From Melitaea cinxia (taxonomy: Eukaryota > Arthropoda > Insecta > Lepidoptera > Nymphalidae), in the NCBI RefSeq assembly GCF_905220565.1, contig NC_059412.1:12248125-12312124 (forward strand): 64,000 nucleotides of DNA, read 5' to 3'. Positions 23,301-31,246 of the stretch are shown here, in pieces. The position numbers were made by a program, and so were the translations under genes. The first letter of the stretch is position 1. Every line of letters starts with the position of its first letter. A model generated the notes under the pieces. The model worked only from the letters and a program-made list of their open reading frames with translations, was not told where the DNA came from and did no database searches.

Positions 23301-26300
23301 CTACAATATCTTTAGAAAGGATAGAAATAATTCTTATGGGGGTGTTGCAATTTTTACACATAAATCTGTCCAAGCTCACATACATAATGTAGAAGTCAGT
23401 AATAGTGATATTGAAATAATAGGTGTTAAAATATTTAATTGTGCACAAATTGAAACTATTTACTCTGTTTATTGTCCTAGTGACATTCGGACAACACAGA
23501 GAGATTGGGAATATTTGTTTTCTTTAGTTAACATGAAATCAATATTGATGGGTGATTTTAATGGACACCATTCAAGCTGGTCTGTTAAAACGGATACGAG
23601 AGGTACGCAAATTCATGATTCATTACTTGAAACTAGTCTTGTCCTTCTCAATGACGGTAGCCCTACTCGACTTCAACTAAATGAAAATATTTTACGCAAG
23701 TCATCACCCGACTTAACTTTAATAACATCAGATATTTCTATGGATTTTTCTTGGTTAGTTTCGAATGAATCACTGGGCAGTGATCATCTTATTATTAAAT
23801 TAAATACTACAATACATTGTGAGTTAAATCATTTAAAGAAACGTAATTTCAAACGCGCTGACTGGGTTGGTTATCGAACATATTTAGAATCTCTTTTTAT
23901 TGGATTTAATTTTACTCATGATATCCAAAAAGATTACGATTTATTTATTGGCTATGTGAACGAGGCTGCAGACATATATATTCCCTACATTAAAGTTTGT
24001 CTTACCCCACACAGTAAATTCATTCCAAAACCCTACTGGACTCCAGAGCTTTCAAAAGCCGTAGCTATTCGTCGGTTGGCATTAAAAAATTTTCGTCGTA
24101 ACCCTACTCCACGTAATTTAGATATTCTAAACGATAAAATAAAACATTCCTTGAAGCTTATTAGAATAGCCCAATGTGCGGCATGGAGAAAATTTTGTTC
24201 ATCTTTACACGGATTGTCAACAACTTCGGAAGTGTGGAACCGTATGAAGTGGATTAAAGGATATAAAATTCAAAGATCCATGATCAGTGAAGAGAATGTT
24301 AATAAATTATTACATAGTTTATGTCCTGATTTTACTTGCCGAAATTCACCAAACTTTACTTCATTTAATTACGATTTGGAACGTGAAATTTCGTTACATG
24401 AATTAGAAGCATGTATTAAACCTAATGATACTGCACCAGGGTACGACAATATTTCATTTTCTATGATTAAATACTTGCCAGTAATAGCTAAAACTATACT
24501 ACTTGATCTTTATAATAGAATTTTTGTATCAAATGTTATACCCTATCAGTGGCGTGATATTTCAATTGTTCCTATTCCTAAGCAAGGTTCAGATACTTTT
24601 CGGCCAATTTCTCTAATTTCGTGTTTATGTAAAATTCTTCATTCAATTATTAATAAAAGGTTAGAATGGTTTGTTGAAAGAAACGGCCTTTTCTCTCCAG
24701 ACACGGTAGGATTTAGAAAATCGCGGTCTGCAGTTGATAGCCTTAGTGTACTTGTGTCTAGAATTCAAAACGGTTTTTGTAATAATTATGTAACTGTTGG
24801 CTGCTTCATGGATATTGACAATGCCTATAATAATATTGATATTTATTCATTGCTGCGCATTTTAGATAATTTGGGTGTAGGCACAAAGTTTTGTCGTTAT
24901 TTATGGAGCTTTTTGTCTAAAAGATTCCTTAAAATAAGAACTAACAATGTAACGATTTCTCGTAAGACTAGCCAGGGTATAGCCCAAGGAGATCCATTAT
25001 CTCCATTGCTTTTCAATATTGCAACAAGCAATATATGTGAAGTAATGAATAACTATGTTCATATCTCTCAATACGCTGACGATTTTGTTTTATATGTTAC
25101 TAGTCAAAGTGTTGGTGAGGCTGAGAGAGAACTTCAAGCGGCAGTTGATGAATTTGTCGTTATGGTAGGTAATTTAGGGTTGAACATTTCGTCGTCAAAA
25201 AGTAAAGTTTGTGTGTTTAAAAAGGGACTTAATAGATATCCAGTAAACATTATCGTCAACGGTTCCACACTGTCCGTAGTACATCATGCAAAGTATTTGG
25301 GAGTATGGTTAGATAGATCGCTAAGGTGGGGCAAACATATTAATGATTTATGTAACAAGATTTCGAATTTTCTTAACATTTTTAAAGTTTTGGCTGGCTA
25401 TGGATGGGGTGTTCATCCAAAACATTTAAGACGCTTATATTTGTCTGTTATAAGAAGCCGAATAGATTATGCCTGTTTTGTTTATAACGATAGCAGTGTA
25501 GCTCATTTGATTAAATTAGATAGGATGCAAAACAGAGCTTTGCGACTAATTGGTGGGTACATTAGGAGTACACCGTCTCACGTAATGGAATCAGATTTGT
25601 GTATACAACCTCTTTGTTTCAGAAGATTTTATTTAGCGGGTAAATTTTTATTGAAAGCGATGTCTATGACCAATAGCTCACTCATACAAATATTAGACAA
25701 ATTTATAACTTCAAATTTAGTTACTTCGTGGAAAAGAAAGCGTAAGCCGTTGTTAATAGAGGTCTACGATATTTTAAAAAATGTTGAAGTCAATAAAAGT
25801 AAATCTTTGGATTTCTTCTCACTTGATACGTGGCCGAACAATATTCAAATAGCAAATTTAATTAAAATAGATATAATGAATATTAATAAACCTAAAAGAA
25901 ACTATAGTACATCATATTTAAATAACCACTGTAAGAACTTTATTAACGAACAGTATAACGGATTTTACAAAATTTTCACTGACGGTTCTAAGGATGGCCT
26001 ACACATAGATGCAGCATTTTTTGATGCCGAATCTTCAGATTCAATTTATTTTAAAATTAGTAGTAATATTTCTATCATGCACGCTGAGCTATTGGCTCTT
26101 TCTGAAGCTTTATCATACGTATCCTCCATTGATTACGACAAATTCGTTATTTTCTCAGACTCTAAGTGCGCTCTTCAACATGTAGCTCGATGTACATCTA
26201 ACGCTAGAAGTACTCCCGTAGCATACAGAATTTTAAAACAAATATGTAGTTTGAGAGAACAGTCTAAAACAGTTTTTTTGCAGTGGATTCCATCTCATAT

Positions 26301-28481
26301 TGACCTATTAGGTAACGATATGGCGGATACTCTAGCAAAGTATGGCGCTTGCGATGGTATAGAAATGATTGTTAGGCCTATCTTTTCCGAGTGTTTACAC
26401 ATAGTTAAAAATAAATGCAATGATTTGTGGAGAGAATATTTTGATAAAAGGTCGAAAGACAAAGGCATCTGGTACCGGACCATACAACCTCACCCACCCA
26501 ATGTACCTTGGATAGACACAGTGTTATTGAACAGAAAAGACGTTGTCACCGCTTTACGGTTGCGGTCTGGACATATTCCATTCAATAAATTTGGCCATTT
26601 GATGGGTATAACTCCACACCCTAATTGTTTAGTTTGTGGAGTAGTAGAGGATGCCTATCATATATTAATGGAATGTGTTAAGAACGAAACCAGAAGACGC
26701 CAAATTTTCCCATATAAACTGTTTTATACGAATGTTGGAGAATGTAATAGTATATTGACAAAACCAGAATCTATTTCGGCAAAGAAATTGTATAAATTGG
26801 TCGATGAAGTTCAATCAATCATGTAATTGTATTAACATAAATGTATAATAACAGAGCGACATAGTCGCAGTAGCGGCAAAGCTCTTTAATAAAGAAAAAA
26901 AAAAAAAATAATAATAATAAATGTACTTCAGCATTTATTGATCATTGTCTCATAACATCATGAAAAAGGTAAAAAAAAAACATTTATTTTGAATCAAATA
27001 AAATATATTAAAAAAAAAAACTAAAATTACACTTAAAATAGTCTACCATTAATAAAACTAAATTCTATATTTATTTTAAGGCATAGATTTAAAAAAAATG
27101 TTGGTTTTTTTTAAGGATGTGTGTTTACCACAGAAGGTCGTGGAAAATAGTAATGGTAGTAGTGAGGCTATTGAAGTAACAGGAATAAAATGATAGACAG
27201 AAATATGGATGATAAATAATATATAAATAGTCTATAACTATTATTTCTTTTTTTGTTAACTAATAATGGTTAGTATGAAATACTGTACCGTAGCACCACA
27301 AAGCTGTTGTTGCAGAGCGAGGGCAGCTTGGTAATCGGTATCCAGGGTGTCTGTTGCTCCATCAGTCCTCAGGAACCCAGCTGGCAGAGGTCCTAAGAGA
27401 ACCTATACAAACGAATTGATGATCATCATTTTATATAGAGTAATTCCCCGAAATAGTAAGACTTGCAGACATTAACTGTTTAATAAATATAGATTGTTAT
27501 GTTTCTGGTGACACCTCACTGGTTTACGATTTTTTTTTTAAATTTGAATGTGTGAATACAATCCTCAGCCAGCCTCAGCTAAAAAGCAGGGTAACTTCAA
27601 ACTCTATAGGACTAGTCAAAAATTTTTCGTCAGCGCATATGCTAATAACAAAAAAAGAAAGTGCGTAGATACAAAGTACACAATTCAGAAGTGTAACTTC
27701 TTCTAATTGAAAAAAATAATAATTAAAAACTATTTGAAAACTAAGGTGAAGCAGGACATGAGGTGGGTGACGCCTGTACCGGACGAAGTAGGCGGTATCA
27801 TAATTTAAAAACGTTGCACATTAAAACGTTGCAAATTAAAATGTTGCACATTAAAACGTTGCATATCTTCGTGACGTTTCATCCGTAAAACTTTTACCCT
27901 CATACGCCAAAGAAGTTTCACTTTAAAAGTACAGACAATAAAAGACCTATTCCACTTCAACTACTACTGGTACGAAATTATTTCTTAATTTACAACTAGT
28001 AGACTCAGTATACTCAATATAGCACTCGGTTTTGTCCGGTACTGTCTATCTCGTGTATCTATATAACTTAGGGCCAGATTGTATTTTAATATTTGTTCTT
28101 ACAAACAAATTTACAACTACGACGTAGTTAGTTATAGACGTTATAGTACTAATTATTTTCCAACGGAGCCAAATTTGAGTGTAACCAAGGGCCCCAACAT
28201 AAGATGGCTCTGAATGTGTTAGTTAAATATATTTCTACGTCTTTAAAACATTAGACGCAAAAATCAATGAAATCGTAGAATGATCGAGAATTTTTTTTTT
28301 TGTCACGTCGAAAACAAAGTTAATAACCGGTTCAAAAAAACCAGACACCTGAATAAACCGTTCGTACCGAGATAAGGAAGAAAAACGCAATAATATGAAT
28401 CATTAACAACACGGTTATTTGTTTATTACGAACCCTTCGTCGACGTTCTTCGTTCCTGTCGCTGGGAACTGTTGAAGTCAT
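11574..28481 (-). CDS. Tollip: Toll-interacting protein (Tollip), eight coding exons
   Basis: Tollip is an adaptor of Toll/IL-1 signalling and endosomal ubiquitin-cargo sorting; it binds Tom1, phosphoinositides and ubiquitin. Spliced exons: 28481-28434, 27402-27289, 21225-21150, 19756-19645, 17146-17032, 15311-15225, 12587-12402, 11684-11574. Phases fit at every junction and give about 282 codons (human Tollip is 274). The N-terminal part has VLLGPLPAGFLR. The C2 domain has AKLVKNYG, LTRMDPYVRLRVGH, RWNKVIHC, YLEIFDE and IAWTHITIP. A Pro/Gln-rich linker carries a long Gln run, and the CUE domain has MFPSID and a C-terminal NSLLQM. All introns hold antisense or sense repeats. Exon 1 is the least certain because its donor is weak. 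Confidence 0.92.
11860..12191 (+). repeat. Repeat family B, full copy in Tollip intron 7
   Basis: Runs from GTGTGGTTACGGCATTAAA through GGATAACACAGTTCC and CCAACCCGCCTG to GGCAGAAGTGATGATGATG. The ATGATG end and variable 5' extents suggest a retroposed non-LTR-derived repeat. Non-coding despite short open stretches. Confidence 0.8.
12402..12587 (-). CDS. Tollip: Tollip exon 7 (Pro/Gln-rich linker)
   Basis: Acceptor AATCTAACAG, donor GTATGC; 62 codons, phase 0. It opens with VGPAAVATFPPVLVVP, has MPVYPQYPNYPHP, then a run of 11 Gln, Pro and three more Gln before PITAEQLQQ. The run is coded by mixed CAA/CAG codons. Confidence 0.93.
13285..13440 (+). repeat. SINE family A fragment with internal duplication
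   Basis: Contains CGCCAACCAGCATTGGATCA and again CTCCAACCCGCATTGGAGCC, then GATCCTTCTCCTAAGTGGGG and GGGATATTACAGACT, the 3' half of SINE A. The middle is duplicated and diverged. Confidence 0.65.
13499..13645 (+). pseudogene. 3' fragment of an I-like element related to the one at 21544
   Basis: The text AATGTTGGAGAATGTAATA and AATTGTATTAACATA parallels the end of ORF2 and 3' UTR at 26735-26845 of the complete I element, with many substitutions. It is cut after 13645 and resumes at about 13966. Confidence 0.75.
13655..13775 (+). repeat. SINE family A, 3' half, inside the I-like fragment
   Basis: GATAGCGATCGTTACTCATA, then AATATATCCGCCAACCCACA and GATCCTTCTCCTACATGG. 5'-truncated. Confidence 0.75.
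13783..13960 (+). repeat. Interspersed repeat of the ACTAGCTTTAACCC type
   Basis: Begins ACTAGCTTTAACCCACGGCT and carries AAGTCGTTTTCTCGCGAAAG, then ends in ATAATATTAGTAGGGAT. A common lepidopteran repeat class; its origin is not established here. Confidence 0.6.
13966..14010 (+). pseudogene. Distal 3' UTR piece of the split I-like fragment
   Basis: GCAGAGGAACATAATCGCTG then TAGCGGCAAAGTTCTTTAAT matches the 3' UTR end of the intact I element at about 26850-26891. The two pieces at 13499 and here were one fragment before other repeats landed. Confidence 0.75.
14568..14765 (+). repeat. Repeat family G (non-LTR 3' end type), copy 1
   Basis: GGTAAGGTGACCAGAGCTCC, GGGTCGGCAACGCGCTTG, and TAATCGCTTACCATCAGGTG. 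The same blocks recur at 16550, 36335 (reverse) and 45060. Confidence 0.7.
14923..15169. mobile_element. Small TIR element (MITE)
   Basis: GTGCCTAGTGCGAGTTTT at 14923 and its reverse complement AAAACTCGCACTAGGCAC ending at 15169. About 247 bp and non-coding. ACTG occurs just outside both ends, a possible short target duplication. It sits about 55 bp from Tollip exon 6. Confidence 0.7.
15225..15311 (-). CDS. Tollip: Tollip exon 6 (end of C2 domain)
   Basis: Acceptor AATGTCCAG, donor GTGAGT; 29 codons, phase 0. It encodes EDWYPLNGKQGDGMEGMINL and VLSYS, the C2 end strands. Confidence 0.94.
15505..15817. mobile_element. Pogo/Tigger-like MITE
   Basis: Ends are CAGTAATGCCCCGGACTTAC at 15505 and GTAAGTCGGGGTATTACTG at 15817, with TA on both sides (15503-15504, 15818-15819). 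CGCGTAAGTCG is repeated several times inside near both ends, as subterminal binding-site arrays often are. 313 bp, no transposase. Confidence 0.8.
16133..16470 (-). repeat. Repeat family B, full copy
   Basis: Reverse orientation: ATCATCAATCATTACAGCCT at the left, then CTGTACAGTCCACTGCTGG, and GTAGCCACACAG-type end at 16470. In Tollip intron 5. Confidence 0.8.
16550..16745 (+). repeat. Repeat family G, copy 2
   Basis: AAGGTGGCCAAAGTTACTGG, AGGGTCAGCAACGCGCTGG and TTCGCTTACCATCAGGGG, diverged from copy 1. Confidence 0.65.
16763..17015 (-). repeat. Repeat family D fragment (AACCGACTTC/GAAGTCGG type)
   Basis: AATAACGACTTCAATTTACA at the left and ACTTTTTGAAGTGG at the right, with CCAGTAAAAAGTTACG inside. 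Degenerate inverted relative of the copies at 35245 and 48330. Confidence 0.5.
17032..17146 (-). CDS. Tollip: Tollip exon 5 (C2 domain)
   Basis: Acceptor CTATTACAG, donor GTAAGT; 115 nt. It encodes LLPPGVNSIYLEIFDE, then MDELIAWTHITIPQAV. The next exon is in phase 0. Confidence 0.95.
17222..17456 (-). repeat. SINE family C (tRNA-derived), copy 1
   Basis: On the minus strand it begins GCTAGCCGTTGGCGCAGTTT (A-box-like) and has GGTTCGATTCCTACCCCTAG (B box). The 3' part has AACTTAATGCTTAATTG-related text and a long TA microsatellite (about 17330-17370). Pol III type, non-coding. Confidence 0.8.
18020..18120 (+). repeat. 3' end of a CR1/Jockey-type element
   Basis: GCATTAAGCCCGCCTTTTGT, then GTGCAATAAAGT and (AATA)n. 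The same end is found at about 63650. Confidence 0.65.
18255..18460 (+). repeat. Repeat family F (Helitron-like end suspected), copy 1
   Basis: ACTGATAGTTTTTGCATCCG, GCGAAGCCGGGGCCGATC then GCTAGTT. Copies at 33056 (reverse) and 35680. The hairpin-rich end before CTAG is compatible with a Helitron 3' end, but this is only suggestive. Confidence 0.55.
18722..19058 (+). repeat. Repeat family E, copy 1
   Basis: ACTAGCTGTGCCCGCGACTT, then AAAATCGGTCCAGCCGTTTC and GGAACAAACAGACAGACAGA, ending in TTTATTTATTTGTAT. Near-full match to the copy at 44541. Confidence 0.75.
19645..19756 (-). CDS. Tollip: Tollip exon 4 (C2 domain)
   Basis: Acceptor TTTTGTGCAG, donor GTAAGT; 112 nt. It encodes LTRMDPYVRLRVGH, CIYETQTDPSGGKTPRW and NKVIH, then two bases of the Cys codon completed by exon 5. 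Very close to the vertebrate C2 block. Confidence 0.95.
20225..20345 (-). repeat. Unclassified interspersed repeat (copy also at 57650)
   Basis: The reverse strand reads GCCCACCAGACACAACACCC, GTCTGGTCGGAGTATCCC and ATGAGGGACTTAAC, closely matching 57680-57750 on the plus strand. Confidence 0.6.
20650..20884 (+). repeat. SINE family A, diverged copy
   Basis: B-box-like GGGTTTGATTCCCGCTCGTG, then CCCCACCGTGCCTCAGAAAA and ATCGTTATTCATAGTAGGGG. The head and tail are worn. In Tollip intron 3. Confidence 0.7.
21150..21225 (-). CDS. Tollip: Tollip exon 3 (start of C2 domain)
   Basis: Acceptor TTGTTTGTAG, donor GTAAGA; 76 nt, ending in phase 1. It encodes TARLSVTIAQAKLVKNY plus the first base of the Gly codon shared with exon 4. 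Confidence 0.92.
21699..23138 (+). CDS. I-element ORF1 (Gag-like RNA-binding protein)
   Basis: The ATG at 21699 in GACAATGG is the likely start; 479 codons to TAG 23136-23138. The N-terminal third is acidic and Glu-rich. The middle holds an RRM-like region (VSKVKYINPYKIRITFD). Three Cys-rich knuckles follow from about residue 233: CSRCWRFGHTAKMC, CPKCTRNHPNC and CINCKGNHMPLDKIC. A Lys-rich stretch NKKKKKKKRIK lies near residue 370. The protein should coat element RNA. ORF1 overlaps ORF2 by 8 nt, which suggests translation by reinitiation or shift. Confidence 0.93.
   Translation: MAKDTILHEDDYTIHLTEDDANVICIEKTYDEQTYLEQDMEMIDTNRKRMLHEVDENIEEWQEVTKHAKKKVRVFDNNLEENLIQIGITSNKVLPKQFALAKILRENQIVNVSKVKYINPYKIRITFDTEFSAEKFLACQVFKDLGWRCQKSWEVGISYGIIKNIDKELSEEELIHSLLCDIEVLAVQRLNRRADDGWVPSETIKLTFKGPNIPKYVYLLDLRIKVEQYIFPVTQCSRCWRFGHTAKMCPSNKIICPKCTRNHPNCENNNFICINCKGNHMPLDKICPIFKKEKRIREIMTEFNCSYLKAISMYVPQSPILPTTNVACSESKPTTKHVYAPTSTVPVIYPEIESVDQEIPQTSGTQNTMNKKKKKKKRIKCAENVYADIEVASDSDNSVKSDYCINNDSEENVTKENINLHRELIDKLKSVIFEKNISMSTKFKNMIQIIIEWITLAIVNIFSDFPLIKTFFNYIQSNG
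23131..26826 (+). CDS. I-element ORF2 (endonuclease, reverse transcriptase, RNase H)
   Basis: 1231 codons, ATG at 23131 inside the last codons of ORF1 (ATGGATAG overlap). Order: APE endonuclease with IIQWNCRSL, VSETW, GDFNGHHSSW and SDHLII (residues about 10-225); reverse transcriptase with FRPISLISC, FMDIDNAYNNID (about 560), GIAQGDPLSPLLFN and QYADDFVLY (about 647); RNase H with FTDGSKDG (about 950), HAELLALSEAL, FSDSKCAL and IPSHIDLLGNDMADT; a C-terminal Cys/His motif CLVCGVVEDAYHILMEC. All catalytic motifs appear intact. RNase H after RT is typical of the I clade. Confidence 0.95.
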   Translation: MDSIVKKLISLNIIQWNCRSLKPKLKLFEDLLIREKVHIAAVSETWFEPDAFVKINNYNIFRKDRNNSYGGVAIFTHKSVQAHIHNVEVSNSDIEIIGVKIFNCAQIETIYSVYCPSDIRTTQRDWEYLFSLVNMKSILMGDFNGHHSSWSVKTDTRGTQIHDSLLETSLVLLNDGSPTRLQLNENILRKSSPDLTLITSDISMDFSWLVSNESLGSDHLIIKLNTTIHCELNHLKKRNFKRADWVGYRTYLESLFIGFNFTHDIQKDYDLFIGYVNEAADIYIPYIKVCLTPHSKFIPKPYWTPELSKAVAIRRLALKNFRRNPTPRNLDILNDKIKHSLKLIRIAQCAAWRKFCSSLHGLSTTSEVWNRMKWIKGYKIQRSMISEENVNKLLHSLCPDFTCRNSPNFTSFNYDLEREISLHELEACIKPNDTAPGYDNISFSMIKYLPVIAKTILLDLYNRIFVSNVIPYQWRDISIVPIPKQGSDTFRPISLISCLCKILHSIINKRLEWFVERNGLFSPDTVGFRKSRSAVDSLSVLVSRIQNGFCNNYVTVGCFMDIDNAYNNIDIYSLLRILDNLGVGTKFCRYLWSFLSKRFLKIRTNNVTISRKTSQGIAQGDPLSPLLFNIATSNICEVMNNYVHISQYADDFVLYVTSQSVGEAERELQAAVDEFVVMVGNLGLNISSSKSKVCVFKKGLNRYPVNIIVNGSTLSVVHHAKYLGVWLDRSLRWGKHINDLCNKISNFLNIFKVLAGYGWGVHPKHLRRLYLSVIRSRIDYACFVYNDSSVAHLIKLDRMQNRALRLIGGYIRSTPSHVMESDLCIQPLCFRRFYLAGKFLLKAMSMTNSSLIQILDKFITSNLVTSWKRKRKPLLIEVYDILKNVEVNKSKSLDFFSLDTWPNNIQIANLIKIDIMNINKPKRNYSTSYLNNHCKNFINEQYNGFYKIFTDGSKDGLHIDAAFFDAESSDSIYFKISSNISIMHAELLALSEALSYVSSIDYDKFVIFSDSKCALQHVARCTSNARSTPVAYRILKQICSLREQSKTVFLQWIPSHIDLLGNDMADTLAKYGACDGIEMIVRPIFSECLHIVKNKCNDLWREYFDKRSKDKGIWYRTIQPHPPNVPWIDTVLLNRKDVVTALRLRSGHIPFNKFGHLMGITPHPNCLVCGVVEDAYHILMECVKNETRRRQIFPYKLFYTNVGECNSILTKPESISAKKLYKLVDEVQSIM
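27289..27402 (-). CDS. Tollip: Tollip exon 2
   Basis: Acceptor TTTGTATAG before GTTCTC, donor GTACAG; 38 codons, phase 0 at both ends. It encodes VLLGPLPAGFLRTDG and a Gln-rich ALALQQQLC end, matching the N-terminal Tom1-binding region. Confidence 0.88.
27808..27868 (+). repeat. Short tandem repeat, AAAACGTTGCACATT unit
   Basis: Four imperfect 15-bp units of the type ACGTTGCACATTAAA in Tollip intron 1. Confidence 0.8.
28434..28481 (-). CDS. Tollip: Tollip exon 1 (candidate)
   Basis: ATG at 28481-28479 opens 16 codons beginning MTSTVPSDRNEERRRR, then a GTTCGT donor. Phase 0 fits exon 2. The start resembles the MATTV opening of vertebrate Tollip and is basic just before VLLGPLP. GTTCGT is a poor donor, so another first exon remains possible. 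Confidence 0.6.
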
Positions 28482-28777
28482 GATTTTAATAAAAGCCACT
28501 AAAATATCACTGGTAAATGAAAGTTTTTAGTAGATTAGTATAAAAGCACCGTTCTCTAAAATATCGACTACTTCGCACAAAAGACGATAATGATTATAAA
28601 ACTGTCATTTGTACAAATTCTGTTTTGTGTCATATGTCAAAGTGATTGCTAGTGTTAAATTTATTTTAATTCTTTTATATGAACATTTAATACAAATAAT
28701 GAGAACACCACAGAGCTTGTAATACCGTAAAAAATCGGTAACGTTAATTTGTCTCGGTAAACAACGATATTTATGGA

Positions 28778-30124
28778 CAAAGAGCAACACGGAGGGGAGT
28801 AGCCATGGCGTTTTTTAACGATACAAAACTGGCTGTCATTTTTTGCGGGAGTAAATCACTGACACGCACACTTCATCTAATTCCCACACAAAAATAATAG
28901 TCTGTCACTACGAAACTCACCCATACTAAATTAAAAACACACTTACATTTTTCACATACCTAAAGATACATTCTGTGTCATTACAGTATATTGACATGCC
29001 GCAAATACACTGACAAGTTGCTTACAGTCGTGGTTGTAACAACTGTCGATACGCATTATCGATAAATTCAAGTACTCGGTTAGGGAAAAATTAGGTTTTT
29101 AAAGTGATACAAAGATAAGGTGTTATTATAAAGATGGACTTTATTTATTATGTACTACAATGATTATCATGTCAAAAATAAACTAAATGTTTATATAATT
29201 TTAAAAACCAGTGACCGTTGTATCTATTACTGGTTGTTAAAATGGATTAGTTTTCTATAAATATGACGAATCCATTTTTGTGGGTTATCTTTTTTCATTA
29301 AGAAAGAATGCTTGTGCCGGTATATTTTTCATTATTAATCTTGCCAGTTCCACACTTGAAAATCAGAGGTATTGAAATGATTTGAGCAAATGATACTATT
29401 TCTTGTGGACATCCAGGTTAGTTTGCTATTACAAAAAAAAAAAAAAAAACCATGTATGCATTAAAATTTCGATCTTTAGGAAACCTGCAAAAATTAATAT
29501 AAAACATTATCGTCGAAGTTAATACTAAGTAATTCTATTAAAATGTGTTAATAATCGTAAGTATTGTATTTTATTATAAAACTATGTATATTAAAATTAA
29601 GCTCACTATATTATATTATAAATAAATCAGAATCTTAAATATGTCTCTCTCCTCCTTTGCCTTTGCCGTTTTTATCGATAACTATCTACAAACAAAGCAG
29701 CAACAACACTATCGCTAGGCGACAGCAACTTCTCGGAAATAGACTCGGATCAGTCGCTCGATGGATATATGCGGATATTGTATGAGGACGAGCGGCCTGT
29801 CTTGGTAAACAAATCCGAAACATATTTGTAATTTTTAAGTTTGAAAAAGGTTTAAAAGAAGTATACAATAATAATGTAATTAAAAAATACTTATATATGA
29901 AAGGTAACGACGTATTTTAGTAAATTTGACGTGGCAGATCTTTTTGCAGCAAAAAACAGAACAATTCGGCATTTTTTGAAAAACGTTGATTCAATCGCGC
30001 AACTAGATTTAATCTAGTGATCAGTGTGGCGACTAGTTTTATTATACGCGTAAGACCATTTGAACTTATACCTTGCCAGAGGGAAACGCCTGTGCAAGGC
30101 TACTCCCCTCCGTGTTGCTCTATG
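28778..30124. mobile_element. Non-autonomous hAT element
   Basis: 1347 bp with inverted ends CAAAGAGCAACACGGAGGGG (28778) and the reverse complement of CATAGAGCAACACGGAGGGG (ending 30124). An 8-bp target duplication TTTATGGA flanks it exactly (28770-28777 and 30125-30132), as hAT requires. There is no complete transposase. It sits about 300 bp upstream of the Tollip ATG, so it may overlap or displace the promoter; TATCGATA, a DRE-type site, occurs inside at about 29056. Confidence 0.9.
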
Positions 30125-30307
30125 TTTATGGATAACAATGTCCTTTAAATAACGTTATTATTATTTAACGTGATATTGGAGGCATTATACCGGTATATTT
30201 TTTACCAGAATTAACTCATTTAACGTTATATATCTGTAATGGTTTAATTTTTTTGGTTGGTTTAATTCGTTAATACTTGATACCTATAAAGTTCTCGTAC
30301 AATGTAT

Positions 30308-30650
30308 CACTTCAGCCTGTAATATCCCACTACTGGGCCTCTTTCCCCATGTAGGAGAAGGATCCAGAGCTTAATCCACCATGCTGCTTCAATACGGGTT
30401 GGCGGATATATTTCCTACAATGAGTAACGATCACTATCAGGTGTACATGATAACAACCGGGACCGACGGCTTAACGTGCTCTCCGAGGCACGGTGGGGAG
30501 ACCCACAAGGACTGCGCAAACACCCAGACCACGCCAAGCACCTGTATGGCCAATACAAATGTTTGTCATGTGAGGGGATCGAACCCGCAATCGCCAGCGC
30601 AACCGACACAATCCATGGCTGTGACCGTTGCGCCAACGCGGCGGCGTACA
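30308..30650 (-). repeat. SINE family A, near-full copy (tRNA-derived)
   Basis: Reading the minus strand: A-box TTGGCGCAACGGTCACAG, B-box GGTTCGATCCCC, body CCCCACCGTGCCTCGGAGAG, and tail GGGATATTACAGGCTGAAG. This is the reference copy for the family here. Confidence 0.88.
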
Positions 30651-31246
30651 ATGTATGAAAGAGACAAATTCAATTTCTAATTTAAGACCGTTTATTACTG
30701 AATGCGCCTTGCTTCTTTAGTGTACATATTTGTGTTCTATTTTGTAAAACAATGATATAATTTGTTATGAAATAAACTTTTGTTCATTGTTTATAATTAT
30801 TATACTTATTATTATTTATTGTATTGAAACTATCTCTTTGAATAAATTTTTATATCACCAAGTAAATTCAAATATTATAATAATTGAGGAAAAATTACAA
30901 GTATATAATAAGGATTTTTTTCTAATTAGGGGTCTTTCCGTCAATTTCTGTTAATATAGCTACAATCTTTACGTACAATAGTTTGATGTATATGAACTGT
31001 TTTAGAGGCAGTCAAATGTCAAAATATTCTTATCTTCATATTTTGTGTCAAAGTTTTGAGTAATTTCAAACTGTTTTGTTAATTTTTTAATAACAATATA
31101 TTTATAATACTGTTCGTATTTATTATTATGTGTCTTACGTTTTAAGCTTAACATTTTCTGTCCGTGGAGTGTTTATACTAATTGCTTCGGTTTATAGAAT
31201 AACATATGTTTTGTTGATTTTCGTATCGATTGTTACTATTTACAAC
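30651..31246. other. AT-rich, nothing recognised
   Basis: No coding or repeat signature seen before the exon candidate at 31247. Confidence 0.5.

Larger units (their letters stand above)
21544..26912 (+). mobile_element. Complete I-clade non-LTR retrotransposon
   Basis: 5369 bp, in Tollip intron 2 and antisense to the gene. It has a 155-bp 5' UTR, two overlapping intact ORFs and a short 3' UTR ending in A-run plus (TAA)n, the I-element type of tail. A 12-bp target duplication AATAATAAATGT flanks it at 21532-21543 and 26913-26924 (the first bases overlap the TAA tail). Full length, intact frames and an exact duplication indicate a recent insertion. Confidence 0.93.

Noticed and set aside
28803..28830. 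Tollip start at the ATG near 28805 (MATPLRVAL)
   Set aside because: It lies in the hAT terminal repeat, hits a stop within a few codons and gives no donor in phase.
28928..29000. Alternative Tollip first exon with GTAAGT donor (MSIYCNDTEC)
   Set aside because: In phase and a better donor, but inside the hAT element and without resemblance to Tollip N-termini; kept only as a fallback.
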